A DNA stretch of 64,000 nucleotides from Laguncularia racemosa. Taxonomy: Eukaryota; Streptophyta; Magnoliopsida; Myrtales; Combretaceae. Below, piece by piece: positions 11,438 through 23,352 of the stretch. Below the pieces are notes generated by a model. That model had not been told where the DNA came from and did not search any database. It saw nothing but the letters and a program-made list of their open reading frames with translations. A program made the translations under genes and the position numbers. Every line of letters begins with the position of its first letter. Position 1 is the stretch's first letter. The stretch covers positions 3,348,001-3,412,000 of the forward strand of contig JBBMOL010000022.1 in assembly GCA_037954665.1 (NCBI GenBank). Reading direction: 5' to 3'.

Positions 11438-11578
11438 TAACAACAATGAATAGGAGGCACTACACTTTCAATAGACAATTAACACTATGAACTTAATATG
11501 AACAACTGATATGAACGATTGGAGTTAGGGTTTTGATGTTACCTTCCTCAAACCAAACTGATGGTTTAACAAACCTAG
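11135..11578 (-). other. 5' leader of element B with a long poly-A run
   Basis: Untranslated leader between PBS and gag. The + strand has an almost pure T tract of about 35 bp (11404-11438), a poly-A run in the element's RNA. Element X has a more degenerate T-rich tract at the same place (24800-24915). The leader holds no ORF. Confidence 0.7.
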
Positions 11579-11591
11579 GCTCTGATACCAA
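11579..11591 (-). promoter_or_regulatory. primer-binding site (initiator tRNA-Met), element B
   Basis: The minus strand reads TTGGTATCAGAGC, the standard complement to the 3' end of plant initiator tRNA-Met, 2 bp from the LTR end. Confidence 0.9.
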
Positions 11592-11593
11592 AC

Positions 11594-12408
11594 TGATACG
11601 AACCATGCCTATGTGTGACAAAACCCAATACCAATACGTTCGGAATTGCTACCCAAGATGCCAAACAATCGAGTGGAAACCGCGACCCGTTGCCTATAAG
11701 TGAGGCAAGAACCTTGGTATAATATGTAGACGCCACAATCGGGATGAAAGACCGATTGATAAGTCGGGATGAACGCCACAGAAGAAAATCCGATAAGTTC
11801 AAGGAAAGTTCTTTAAAGAACCAAGAGAGGAATTCTCTAAAAAATGTTATTCAAACTTGTATGTTCTATTGTATATTGTATTCTGTTCTCAACCCTAGAC
11901 ATTTATATTAGGGTTTATAACTCGTAATAATAAAGCCCAAAATGACATAACATCATTAAGTTGCGAAAAAAAAAACAAAACAGGGACTTAAAGGCCGACG
12001 GTGTTGGAGCTGGCGTAGAGCATATACACGGCCGTGCCTTTTTAGACGTGTATGTTTCTGTAGATATTCTTGACACCATACACGGCCGTGCCTTTGAACC
12101 GTGTATATGACCGTGTATGTTTTTGTGGAACCTCCAGACTCACTACACGGCCGTGCCTTGTAAAGACACACCCTCTTCAACCCGTATCCGTTATGACTTG
12201 TACAAGAGGAAGGGCATTCTCATGGTTATTCCAATCCTTTCCGGCTTCATGGTGGCTCTAATCCTTTCCGGCTTCATGGACATCCCTTATCAACCTGTTA
12301 AGTGCTTCCTTGAATCGTTTCACTTGAGTTCTTGTGATCGGTCCAGGGGGCACTTCAAGAGGATCCACATTCCATCTTCTGGCTTGGCTCCCATCATGGC
12401 TCTCATCA
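11594..12408 (-). repeat. 5' LTR of element B
   Basis: 815 bp, + strand TGATACGAACC...CTCATCA. It is longer than the 3' LTR because of a 27 bp tandem duplication near 12228-12285 (ctaatcctttccggcttcat repeated). Palindrome array at 12024-12172. The pol tail sequence is also present here, untranslated in this position. Confidence 0.93.
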
Positions 12409-12413
12409 CAAAA

Positions 12414-13143
12414 GCTAAAAGATAATAGATAAAATTTAAAAATCAATTATGACTTTAAGAAATTACTAATAAATAAAAGTAGATAACGAAGATATACCAT
12501 TAGAAAAGAGTAATATAAAAAAAATGATAAATAACTACTAACCAAAAGTAAATAATAAAAAGGGTACTATAACAAGAAAAAACTTCAAAATTATATATTA
12601 CTAGGTAATTTTTTACACTATTTGTGATTTTTAATTCAAAATATATTTACTTAACAATATATATTTAAAAGTATTATAATTATAAGATATTGAAAAGATA
12701 GAAATATAAATACATTTATACTTTTCCTATAAAATTAAAAATCTAAAAAATTCTTATAAAGTTAAAGTTATCTACCATTTATTTTATTTACTATTAAAAA
12801 AATATTAATTAAAATAGGGAAAGTTCTAGCAATCAAACATGAGTGCTTAACACGAACATGATCACAAATAAGAATTGGAAGATTGACGACTGACGACTGA
12901 TGAACAAGAGCACAAAGACTTCAACGCAACATAACACACTGACGAATGGCGAGCAATGACCAACGAACATACAACAGCAACAACAGCAACTCCTAAAGGT
13001 TGACATTTACCCCACACAAGATCGACACTCAAGATTTATGATTAGAAAAAAAATACTATTTGAAGTTTCAAGTTTTTATTGAACAAAAGGAACTGATGGA
13101 AAAAAGTAAGAATAGAAAGTTAGAAATAGTACACATACATACC
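12414..13143. other. AT-rich DNA between elements B and E
   Basis: 12414-12830 is very AT-rich; 12830-13143 is more balanced. No coding, repeat end or domain recognised. Together with 5543-5725 it is the pre-insertion locus of B. Confidence 0.5.
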
Positions 13144-13148
13144 GTGAC

Positions 13149-14161
13149 TGTTGTGCCTAAATGGGAAGTAAGCACAAGCAAAAAAATCTAAATAACAACC
13201 CAAAAAGACAAGACCAATTTGGTTCACTTTTAAAGAAAAATTGTTGCGTGAACCCTAAATGCAATCTTTGATCCGAATGATGTATTTCATACAATGATTA
13301 AAACTGTGAGGTATTCCTCAATGAAGATAAAAAATTATACTTGAAAAAGCCATGTGATTACTAATAAAAAACAACAAGAACCACTTCTATGATCCACCTT
13401 CCAAATGGATTGATTTCATGGTTTAAGAATTATGCACAATAGATGAATTGAAAAACAAGTATGATAGTAACTCAAATGAAGAACAACATTTCGAATAATA
13501 CTAATTCAAATTTGACCAAGAAATGTTTCAATCTAACCCTAGATATGACACACTAGAGAAGACAAGAAAACACAACAAATAGAAATTGATACAACTTACA
13601 ATTTCAAGTTATTGCATTCACCATAATTTCAACTCTTGGGATTGAAATTGATAAGAGGGGATTGAACTAGAATGAACGCTAAGCTCTCTCATGTAAAAGT
13701 GATGTGTTTAATCTGAAAAATTCCTCCCCAAAACCCTACTTAAGCAAGTATTTATACTTGCTCCCTTTAGGGTTAAAAAGTCTACAAAATTACAACTATA
13801 CCACTTCTAGGGTAGCCCGTCCTAAATGAAAATTACAACAAATGAAAGTGTCCCAAAAGAAAATTAAAACATAAAATGGTCTAAAAACAATTACAAAGTA
13901 CAAAAATAATATAAATCTTCAAGAGCTAATGCTTCGAAGTGAAATCAATCGCAACGGGCCTTTGGTTGCAAATCTAATGATGTCCCGTGGCCATCAACTA
14001 ATGTAAGTCATTTGGCATCCCATGGAGAAATATTATTGTACTTGTAAGATTATTACTTAAATATTTATTAGATAAAAGAAATAAAGTGAAATATGAGTGA
14101 TTTGGATCATCATCTAAATCGTGTTCTGAGAGCATCTATGATGCCGGAAAATTTCCCATCA
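13149..14161 (-). repeat. 3' LTR of element E
   Basis: + strand TGTTGTGCC...TTTCCCATCA. The TATA box on the minus strand is inside an inverted repeat, CAAGTATAAATACTTG, at 13745-13760 (minus strand reading). Matches 17150-18099 plus 26499-26562 along its whole length. Confidence 0.9.
13745..13760 (-). promoter_or_regulatory. TATA box inside an inverted repeat, element E
   Basis: CAAGTA-TAAA-TACTTG, flanked by aaccctaaa upstream and tagggttt downstream on the minus strand. The same unit recurs, sometimes with one change, at 17746-17761, 51967-51982, 55727-55742 and 63627-63642. Confidence 0.65.
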
Positions 14162-14180
14162 TCTCCTCGGGCTTTTGAAA
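14162..14180 (-). promoter_or_regulatory. polypurine tract of element E
   Basis: The minus strand has an A/G-rich run, aaagcccgaggaga, immediately before LTR start TGATGGGAAA. Element F has the same tract. Confidence 0.75.
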
Positions 14181-14274
14181 GATTTGTCCTCAAATCTAGA
14201 GGGTCATTTATGGAACTGAACCTGGACATCTTTGTTGGCCTGTTCTCTCAGTTACCAGATGTAGTGGAAGTAGT

Positions 14275-16053
14275 TCAGATCTGCTCTTGAAACTGGTGCA
14301 CCTCAAACGGAGTCATAGGTGATAGTACTATGCGAAACCCTTCCATATTGAACATATAGGTGTTCCTGAATCCATCATGTAGCACCTTCCGATCAAACAT
14401 CCAGGGCTTACCCAATAGAAAATGGAATGCATGCATAGGAATTACATCACATAGGATCTCATTGTGATATGTCTGTCTAACACTCACAAGTACCTTCGCC
14501 CTTAACGTGACATGCATACTACCCCGATTGTCCAACCAATGCAAGTCATAAGGGCTAGGATGTAGACTAGTAGATAAATGTAATTTATCTACTAGTGCAG
14601 CAGATACAACATTCGTGCAACTACTACTATCAATGATGAGTACACAAAGGTTACCTCTGATCCTGCAAGAGGTGTGGAATATGTTCTCCCTTTGTATGTC
14701 TCTAGCACCAAGAGATAAGGTTAGAGTCCTGTAAAACACATTAATAGGTAGATATTGTTCACCTGTATGCTCCTCATGTGTTTCTACAATCTAGTCATCA
14801 TAATACTCCGGTAGGGCTACAGATAGGTCTGTAGGCTCAGCCTGTTCCTCTTCAACCTCAACATCTTCCCCAGCGCCTTCCATAACAGTCATCACCCTCT
14901 TACTTGGACACTGTGTTGCAATATGCCCAAATCCCATGCACTTAAAGCATTTGATTTGGCGTACTTTTCCACTAGTAGATCCAAGAACAATCTGCCTCAT
15001 ATTTGGTGCTATTACCTCTTTACCCTTCCTAGAGGGTATATTTTCTCTAGTAGTGCTAGGGGTAGTTTTGTCCACTGCTCTCACTGTCTGACCTACTGCC
15101 TTTGCCCCTCTTGATCGACCGTCAGCTACCATAGGTCTGGTAGTAGTATTAGGCCTGCTGCTCGAAGCCTTGAACAAGTTGGACCTCCTTTACCTCTCCA
15201 CTTTCAAGGCCAACTGAATAGCCTCATCAAGTGTACTATAGCGCTGCAGCTCAACAACACACGCTATCTCATATTTCAGCCTTGAGATGAAGCATGCTAG
15301 GGTTTGTTTTGGAGGTTCAATTGACCCACATCTAATCATGAGGGTTTCAAATTCCTACACATAATCATCTACTATCTTGCCTCCCTGCCTCAAAGTCTAC
15401 AGTCTTATAAACAGTTCCTATTTGTAGTTCTTAGGAATAAAGCTTTTTCTTAACACCCTTTTCATATCCCTCCATGTTTGAATCTCAACCTTCCTATTTC
15501 TACGCCTGCTGATGATCAAATTCTTCCACCATAGTGTAGCGTATCCTGTAAACTCGATAGCAGCCAATCGGACTCTAGTATTTTCATCAATCTCATAGCA
15601 TTTGAAGAGACCCTCAACCTTATCCTCCTAGTCTAAATAATCATCAGTTGATCCCTTGCCGTCATAAGAAGGCATTTGCAGCTTTACATACTCCAGTCCC
15701 CGAGGTGGCCTGAAATCCCTATTCTGGTATAGATTAGCCCTAAAGTTGTCATCCCTCTCTTCCTTGTAAGGATGATGATCCCCATCCATCCTTCTATTCA
15801 AATTTCCTTCTCCCACTATTTTGTCTCTCTGAAGGTTCTATGGAACTACCCGACGTAGTGCCTGAAGGTTCACCACTAGTGGTTGTGGTAAAGTTATCCT
15901 ATCAATCCTAGTTGCTAAAGTAGCAACTATGGTAGTAAGATTTTGGAGTTGTTCTTCCAAAGTCCTCTTACCTGCAATATTATGGCCCTAACCTCCACCA
16001 ACCTGGCTATTGGATTCATTGCCAATTCCCCCATTCACACTCTCGTTGGACAT
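14275..16053 (-). pseudogene. Gag-protease of element E, broken
   Basis: One frame starting at ATG 16053-16051 (MSNESVNGG). Order: gag with ERDDNF and GLEYVKLQMPSYDGKGS near 15640-15760, gag core through about 15200, zinc knuckle CFKCMGFGHIATQCPSKR near 14900-14955, then protease with LIIDSSSCTNVVSAALVDKL near 14600-14650 and LLGKPWMFDRKVLHDGF. The active site reads D-S-S, so the protease is probably inactive. Several in-frame stops interrupt the gag core between 15178 and 15627. There is no RT downstream: protease is followed after about 110 bp by the PPT. Confidence 0.85.
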
Positions 16054-17132
16054 GATGGGTTTTGAAGAAGTAGTTCCAAAATTCACAGCACACTCTTTCA
16101 ACAATAGTATTCCAAACGTTTTTAGCAACTACAATGATGTAATAGCTCACGTCTTAAAGAGAATATTAAAGGCACAAGGAGAAATAATTTAGTACTCTAA
16201 ATAAGTTTAATAAATGAAGTACATATGCAACTACTTTAAGTAGATGGAATTAAATTCAACAATAAGTGTTTAAGTAACTAGTTCAATTACTTTCACACTT
16301 TAATGATTTGTTTGAAGTTTAATTTCCACCACTTAACCTTCCTTTTCTTGCCTTGATTTCACACTACAATCAACCATAATGTGCATCACTTCAAAAAAAT
16401 GCAAGAATACTTAAATCCACCGCCACACTACTCCTCTTAGCCAACGGTGCTACTTCACTCACGCCTATTACAATTGTTCTCCAATTCACACCAAAAATAG
16501 TCTACATCGAAATGCACACAACCTTCACAATTTTTTACAATCACAACCCTACACACACTCCACGGCTCACACTCCCAAACATACAACTTTCACCACTACA
16601 AACACTAAAGTAAACTGCAACTTATACACCAAAACAACAACAATTCAAATTTGAAAATCAAACCACTTCACTAATTGCAACCCTTCCTCAAATGGTAAGA
16701 AGTAATTTTCAAATTCAAACAACCATTCATTAACTTCTTCAACTTAATGTTTGTTTTGAAAATCAAATAATTTCCAAATCTTCCACACAACTTAAATCTG
16801 GAAATGCTCAATTATACCCTCCATTTTTCTGAAAACAAACATGTAAGGATCACAATTCTTCTTCCTACACAATTGCACTTCCGAATTTATATTCAAAATG
16901 CACTAACTCTCCTCTTCCTTCATGGTGAAGTCCGCAACATAGAAGCTTCAACAAGTACTCAAAACTCACTCCAACAAGCAGCAAGTTCAACTTCCACTCA
17001 AGATAAATCACGCCACTCGAAGTAATTACAACAACAATTTCAATTTACTCTCAATTTCGGAATTGAAGATGTAAGAACATGGACCCTAAATGTCCGAAAT
17101 TCAAAATCAAGTAACCCTTCTCACAACCTCAA
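16054..17132 (-). other. 5' leader of element E
   Basis: About 1.1 kb between PBS and gag, rich in C and A on the + strand (cacaacc, ttcaac words). No ORF or RNA gene recognised. The corresponding leader of F at 54216-55118 has similar character. Confidence 0.6.
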
Positions 17133-17144
17133 GCTCTAAAACCA
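17133..17144 (-). promoter_or_regulatory. degenerate primer-binding site of element E
   Basis: + strand gctctaaaacca, two changes from the gctctgatacca seen in B, X and F. Probably initiator tRNA-Met originally. Confidence 0.7.
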
Positions 17145-17149
17145 AAAGA

Positions 17150-18099
17150 TGATGTGTCTAAATGGGAAGTAAGCACAAGAAAAACAATCCAAATAACAAC
17201 CCCAAAAGACAAAACCAATTCGGTTCACTTTTAGAGCAAAATTGTTGCGTAAACCCTAAATGCAATCTTTGATCCGAATGATGTATTTCATACAATGATT
17301 AACACGATGAAGTATTCCTCAATGAAGATAAAAAATTATGCTTGAAAAAGCCACGTGATTACTAATAAAAAACAACAAGAACCACTTCCATGATCTACCT
17401 TCCAAATGGATTGATTTCATGGTTCAAGAATTGTGCACAATGGATGAATCGAAAAACAAGTATGATAGTAACTCAAATGAAGCACAATATTTCGAATAAT
17501 ACTAATTCAAATTTGACCAAGAAATGTTTCAATCCAACCCTATATATGACACACTAGAGAAGAAAAGAAAACACAACAAATAGAAATTGATACAACTCAC
17601 AATTTCAAGTTATTGCACTCGCCATAATTTCAACTCTTGGGATTGAAATTAATAAGAGGGGATTGAACTAGGATGAACCCTAAGCTCTCTCACATAAAAT
17701 TTATGTGTTTAATATGAAAGATTCCTCCCCAAAACCCTACTTAAGCAAGCATTTATACTTGCTCCCTTTAGGGTTACAAAGTCCACAAAATTACAACTAT
17801 GCCACTTATAGAGTAGCTGGTCCTAAATAAAAAATATAAAAAAATGAAAGTGTCCTAAAAGAAAATTACAACATAAAATGGTTTAGAAACAATTAAAAAT
17901 TACAAAAATAATATAAATCTTCAAGAGCCAATGCTTCGAAGTGAAAACAATCATAGCAAGCCTTTGGTTGCAAATCTGATGATGTCCCGTGGCCATCAAC
18001 TAATGTAAGTCATTTGGCATCCTATGGAGAAATATTATTGTACATGTAAGATTATTACTCAAATATTTATTAGATAAAAGAAATAAAGTGAAATTTGAG
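17150..18099 (-). repeat. 5' LTR of element E, larger piece
   Basis: + strand TGATGTGTC... interrupted at 18099 by element X. The missing 64 bp lie at 26499-26562. Summed length matches the partner LTR within 1 bp, confirming the split. Confidence 0.9.
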
Positions 18100-18936
18100 T
18101 GATACAAACCACGCTAACTCGTGACGAAACCCAATACCAATACGTTCGGAAATTCGTTACCTAAGACACCCAAACACCTAAAGTGGAAACCGCGACTCGT
18201 TGTCTATAAGCGAGACAAGAACCTTGGTATAATGTGAAGACGCCACAATCGGGATGAAAGACCGATTGATAAGTCGGGATGAACGCTACGGAAATCAATC
18301 CGATAAGTTCAAATTAGTTCTTGAAGAACCAAGAGAGGAGCCTCTCAAATATGTTTAATGTTCTAAGATGTATGTTCTATCTCTATTCTAAACCCTAGGA
18401 GCTTTATACTAGGGTTACAATTTGTAAAAATACAAGTCCGAAACGACGTCACTTCAATAAGTGCGTAAAATAACAAAACAACACAAAAGGCCGGCGTCGG
18501 GGAGATACACGGCCATATACACGACCGTGTACTTTAGCCGTGTACTTTTCTGTGCAAATTCTGGCAATATACACGACCGTGTACTTCTGGTTGTGTATTT
18601 TTCTATGGATTTGCTTGACTCCATACACGGCCGTGCCTTTGGCCGTGTATATGACCGTGTATGATTCTGTGTAACTTTAAGATTCTTACACGGCCGTGCC
18701 TTGTAAATACACGCCCTCTTCATCCCGTGTCTGGTGTGATTTGTACAAAAGCAAGGGTCTTACCATTGTTGTTCCAATCCGTTCCAACTTCATGATTGCT
18801 CCAATCATTTCCGGCTTCATGGACAACCTTTATCAACCCGTTAAGTGCTTCCTCGAATCGTTTCGCTCGATTTCTTGTGATCGGTCCAAGCGGCACTTCA
18901 AGAGGATCCACATTTCTTCTTTCGGCTTTGCTCTCA
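18100..18936 (-). repeat. LTR L1 of element X (3' LTR)
   Basis: + strand TGATACAAACC...; its right end has lost about 14 bp, so gctctca runs directly into the PPT ttcccctcctctt. Palindrome array about 18506-18712. Confidence 0.88.
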
Positions 18937-20114
18937 TTCCCCTCCTCTTCAAAAGGATTTATCCTCAAATCATTGCCTGCATCAAATGGACTCAGATCAG
19001 TAACATTAAACGTGACACTTACTGGAGACTCACCTGGGAAATCTTTCTTGTATGCATTATCATTGATTCTCTCAAGCATCGGAAATGGACTGTCTCCTCG
19101 AGGGTTCAACTTGGATCTCCTTTGCAATGGAAACCTCTCCTTGCGAAAATGCACCCAAACCCAATCTCCAGGCTGAAAAATCTTGGGTCTCCTACCCTTA
19201 TTCACCCTTGAAGCGACCCTGGCATTTTGTTTTTCAATCCTACTCTTTACCTGTGCATGTAGCTTTCTCACGAAATTTGCCTTAGAATCAGCATCAAAAC
19301 TCACAAACTTGTTAGGTGGCAATAGCAATAAATAATTAAGATTCAGTGGGTTAAAACCATACACAATCTCAAATGGTGAACAATGAGTAGTGCTATGTAT
19401 AGCCCTATTATATGCAAACTCCACAAATGGTAGGCAATCTTCCCAAGTCCTAATGTTCTTCTCTATGGTTGCCCTCAACAATTGAATTAAAGTCCTGTTA
19501 ACCACCTCAGTTTGCCCATCAGTTTGTGGGTGACAGATAGTTGAAAACATCCGTTTAGTTCCTAACCTTTCCCACAATACTCTCCAAATATGACTCGAAA
19601 TTTTTACATCCCGATCACTAACAATGCTACTAGGTATACCATGCGGACGCACTACCTCTCTAAAGAACACATCAACAATGTGTATAGCATCATCAGTTTT
19701 ATGACAAGGAATGAAATGAACCATTTTAGGAATCCTATCCACAACCACAAAAATATAATCTCGACCATGCCCAGGCCTAGATAATCCTAACACAAAATCT
19801 ATGGAAGTGTCTATCCAAGGCTCATGAGGAATGACACGATACTCATATAACCCATCTAAGAAGTCTTCTAAACGAGGAATGGGATGACGATACTTTACCG
19901 TGATGTTGTTGATGGCACGGTAGTCAACACACATTCTCCATGTCCCATCCTTCTTAGGCACCAAAATCACAGGCACTGCACATGGACTCATGCTTTCTCT
20001 CACATACCCCTTCTCCATTAATTCATTGACCTGCCTTAGGAGTTCCTTTGTCTCCTCCGGATTGCTCCTATAAGCTGGCTTGTTTGGAATCGATGCTCCG
20101 GGTACAAGGTCAAT
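18720..20114 (-). pseudogene. deleted pol of element X, segment C: RT start fused to integrase core
   Basis: Open frame ending TGA 18720-18722 in the LTR; a TAG at 20115-20117 cuts it from the protease side. It reads SMSPCAVPVILVPKKDGTWR and NNITVKYRHPIPRLE, then FLDGLYEYR, and jumps to VIPHEPWIDTSIDFVLGL in the integrase. Relative to B this removes about 454 codons: RT palm with YFDD, RNase H and the integrase zinc finger. Integrase catalytic D-D-E residues remain (SIDFV, SDRDVK, TDGQTE). Its sequence (RVLWERLGTKRMFST, NPLNLNYLLLL) differs substantially from that of B and of segment D. Unlike most frames here this one is nearly intact. Confidence 0.88.
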
Positions 20115-20117
20115 CTA

Positions 20118-20472
20118 GTGCTCAATACCACGAATAGGTGGTAATCCCTTTGGAATCTCCTCAGGGAAGACATCTTCAAAGTCCTGCACAAGAGACACAA
20201 CCACACTAGGCAAAGAGTTAGATAGTTCGTTAGTACTCAAACATGTTTCTTTAAAAACCAGCAACAACATAGGTTGCCTCATCACTAACACTCTCCTTAC
20301 TACACTCGCTCTTGCCACACAACTCTCCTTTTGTAAGGATGCCCTCTCCTTTTCACTCACCACCGAAGTTGATTCCCCTTCAACTTGGTCTCTCACACTC
20401 TTTCCAGCCTTCCTCTCTTTTTCCTTTTGATCTTGACTTTTATATTCCTTTTCTTTCTCATTGTCTTTTAAC
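20118..20472 (-). pseudogene. remnant of protease-RT linker, element X segment C
   Basis: Encodes the charged linker (KEKEYKSQDQKEKERK) and DVFPEEIPKGLPPIRGIEH, then stops abruptly at about 20470 against LTR L2. Gag and the protease catalytic region of this segment are absent. The last bases before the LTR, aac, equal the bases between PBS and LTR in B and X. Confidence 0.75.
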
Positions 20473-21310
20473 TGATACGAACCACGCCAACCCGTGATGA
20501 AACCCAATACCAATACGTTCGGAAATTCATTACCTACGATGCCAAACACCTAAACTGGAAACCGCGACTCGTTGTCTATAAGCGAGACAAGAACCTTGGT
20601 ATAATGTGAAGACGCCACAATTGGGATGAAAGACCGATTGATAAGTCGGGTTGAACGCTACAGAAATAAAATCCGATAAGTTCTAGTTTGTTCTTGAAGA
20701 ACCAAGAGAGGAGCCTCCCAAAGATGTTTAATGTTCTAAGATGTATGTTCTATGTTGTTCTAAACCCTAGGAGCTTTTATACTAAGGTTACAATTCGTGA
20801 AAATACAAGCTCAAAACGACGTCACTTCAATAAGTGCGTAAAAATAACAAAACAAAACATGTTGGCCGGCAGGGGATACACGGCCGTGTACACGCCCGTG
20901 TACCTTTCTGTGCAACTTCTGGCAACATACACGATCGTGTACTTCTGGTCGTGTATCTTTCTGTGGATTTTCTTGACTCCATACACGGCCGTGCCTTTTA
21001 GCCGTGTGTCTGGCCGTGTATGATTCTGTGCAATCTTGAGATTCCTACACGGCCGTGCCTTGAACATACACGCCCTCTTCATCCCGTGTCCGGTGTGACT
21101 TGTACAAGAGCAAGGGTCTTCCCATGGTTGTTCCAATCCGTTTCAACTTCATGATTGCTCCAATCCTTTCCGGCTTCATGGACATCCTTTATCAACCCGT
21201 TAAGTGCTTCCTTGAGTCGTTTCGCTCGACTTCTTGTGATCGGTCCAAGCGGCACTTCAAGAGGATCTACATTTCTTCTTCCGGCTTGGCTCTCATCATG
21301 GATCTCATCA
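20473..21310 (-). repeat. LTR L2, internal LTR of element X
   Basis: 838 bp, + strand TGATACGAACC...GATCTCATCA, followed by a complete PPT at 21311-21323. More diverged from L1 and L3 than they are from each other. Palindrome array about 20876-21074. No matching TSD found around it. Confidence 0.88.
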
Positions 21311-22308
21311 TTCCCCTCCTCTTGAAAAGGATTTGTCCTCAAATCATCACCTACATTAAAAGGACTCAGATCAGTAACATTAAATGTGGCACTTACTTGA
21401 TACTCACCAGGTAAATCTATCTTGTATGTATTATCGTTGATGCGCTCAAGAACTTGAAATGGTCCATCGCCTCTAGGAAGTAGTTTAGATCGACGCTGCA
21501 CGGGAAACCGCTCTTTGTGCATGTGAACCCAAACCCAATCTCCAGGTTCAAAGACAGCTTGTCGACGACCCTTGTTGGCTTGTTTCACACACTGCTCTGT
21601 TCTTCGCTCAATGTTTAGCCTTGCCTTCTCATGGATCTATTTAACAAATTCGGCCTTCTTCTTGCCATCTAAATTAACATACTCAGAAATAGGCAAAGGT
21701 GATAAATCCAAAGGAGTTAGTGGATTAAAACCATACACAATCTCAAAAGGAGTAAATTTAGTAGCAGAATGCACTGTACGGTAATAAGCAAATTCAACAT
21801 GCGGCAAACAATCCTCCCAACTTTTAATATTCTTTTTAATTACAACCTTCAACAAGGTAGATAAGGTTCGATTTACTACCTCAGTTTGACCATCAGTCTG
21901 TGGATGACAAGTAGTAGAAAACAATAACTTAGTTCCTAACTTAGCCCACAAGGTCTTCCAAAAGTAGCTCAAGAACTTAGCATTCCTATCTGATACAATT
22001 GTTCTAGTCATACCATGCAATCGCATAACTTCCCTAAAGAATAAATTAGCAATATTACAAGCATCATCCGTTTTGTGACAAGGAATGAAATGTGCCATCT
22101 TAGAGAATCTATCAACAACTACAAAAATAGAATCTCGACCATGCCTAGACCTTGGTAATCCTAACACAAAATCTATGGAAATGTCTATCCAAGGCTCATG
22201 AGGAATGACACTAGACTCATATAACCCATCTAAGAAGACATCTAAGCGAGGCATGGGATGATGATACTTTACCGTGATGTTGTTGATGGTGCGGCAGTCA
22301 ACACACAT
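21079..22308 (-). pseudogene. deleted pol of element X, segment D: RT start fused to integrase core
   Basis: Reads CRTINNITVKYHHPMPRLD, then FLDGLYESS, then VIPHEPWIDISIDFVLGL: the same junction as in segment C. The integrase that follows resembles element B closely (KTLWAKLGTKLLFST, NPLTPLDLSPLPISEYVNL), not segment C. Catalytic residues SIDFV, SDRNAKF and TDGQTE are present. A TAG at 21637-21639 replaces Gln. The C-terminal part with FNVTDLSPFNVGDDLRTN and GPITRSRAKRLKEALNG ends in LTR L2 at 21079. Confidence 0.88.
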
Positions 22309-22311
22309 TCT

Positions 22312-23346
22312 TCATGTCCCATCCTTCTTAGGCACCAAAATCACGGGCATTGCACATGGACTCATGCTTTCTCTCACGTACCCCTTCTCTATTAATTCAT
22401 CGACCTGCCTCTGGAGTTCCATTGTCTCCTCCGGATTGCTCCTATAAGCTGGCTTGTTTGGAATCGATGCTTTGGGTACAAGGTCAATTTGGTGCTCAAT
22501 ACCATGAATAGGTGGTAATCCCTTTGGAATCTCCTCAAGGAAGACATCTTCAAAGTCCTGCACAAGAGACACAACCACACTAGGCAAAGAGTTAGATAAG
22601 TCGTTAGTAGTCAAACATGTTTCTTTAAAAACCAGCAACAACATATGTTGCTTCATCACTAACGCTCTCCTCACTACACTCGCTCTTGCCATACAACTCT
22701 CCTTTTGCAAGGCTGCCCTCTCCTTTTCACTCACCACCAAAGTTGATCCCCCTTCAACTTGGCCTCTCACACTCTTTCCAGCCTTCCTCTCTTTTTCCTT
22801 TTGATCTTGACTTTTATATTCCTTTTCTTTCTCATTGTCTTTTGTTCTCTCACTCTCCCTCTGCTTTTCACTCACCTTATGTTTTGCAAAAGACTGTTGT
22901 AGCTGCAACTGGTCCTCATACACCTGCTTAGGTGTTAACGGTTTAAGATTAAAGCTTTTCCCCTGGTGAACAAGCGTATACTTGTTAGAAAAGCCATCAT
23001 GAACAACCTTCCTATCAAATTGCCATGGCCTCCCCAACAACACATGACATGCTTGCATTGGCACTACATCACATAACACCTCATCCTCATACCTACCAAT
23101 GCGAAACCCAATCAATGCTTGCTTACTCACCTTAGTCTCTCCACTATCATTCAACCACTGCAATTTATATGGACTAGGGTGTCTAACAGTTTTGAGCCCC
23201 AGCCTCTCAACAATAAAATTACTCACTACATTGGTGCAACTCCCTCCATCGATGATCAAACTACAAATGTGATCTCCTAGATAACATCTTGTATGAAATA
23301 TATTCTCTCTTTGCACCTCCTCTTCTTCCTTCACCTGCACATTCAA
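22312..23346 (-). pseudogene. CRM-like protease and linker, element X
   Basis: 344 codons in frame with gag and pol. Protease LIIDGGSCTNVVSNFIVERL (D-G-G), HPSPYKLQWL, VLLGRPWQF; then the charged linker and GLPPIHGIEHQIDLVPKAS. It ends at TGA 22312-22314, replacing the Trp of KKDGTWRM. The upstream in-frame TGA at 23350-23352 replaces Arg (CGA to TGA). Confidence 0.88.
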
Positions 23347-23352
23347 CGCTCA

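Larger units (their letters stand above)
5731..12408 (-). mobile_element. element B: complete CRM-like Ty3/gypsy retrotransposon
   Basis: Full-length element on the minus strand, 6.7 kb. LTRs lie at 11594-12408 (5') and 5731-6518 (3'), both with TG..CA ends. The 5 bp target duplication caaaa is exact at 5726-5730 and 12409-12413. PBS and PPT sit directly inside the LTRs. The order gag-PR-RT-RNase H-INT fits Ty3/gypsy. The CRM lineage is supported by motifs such as NNITVKYRHPIPRLDDMLDE and by a pol frame running about 200 bp into the 3' LTR, a known CRM property. It cannot be autonomous now because of five in-frame stops. Confidence 0.93.
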
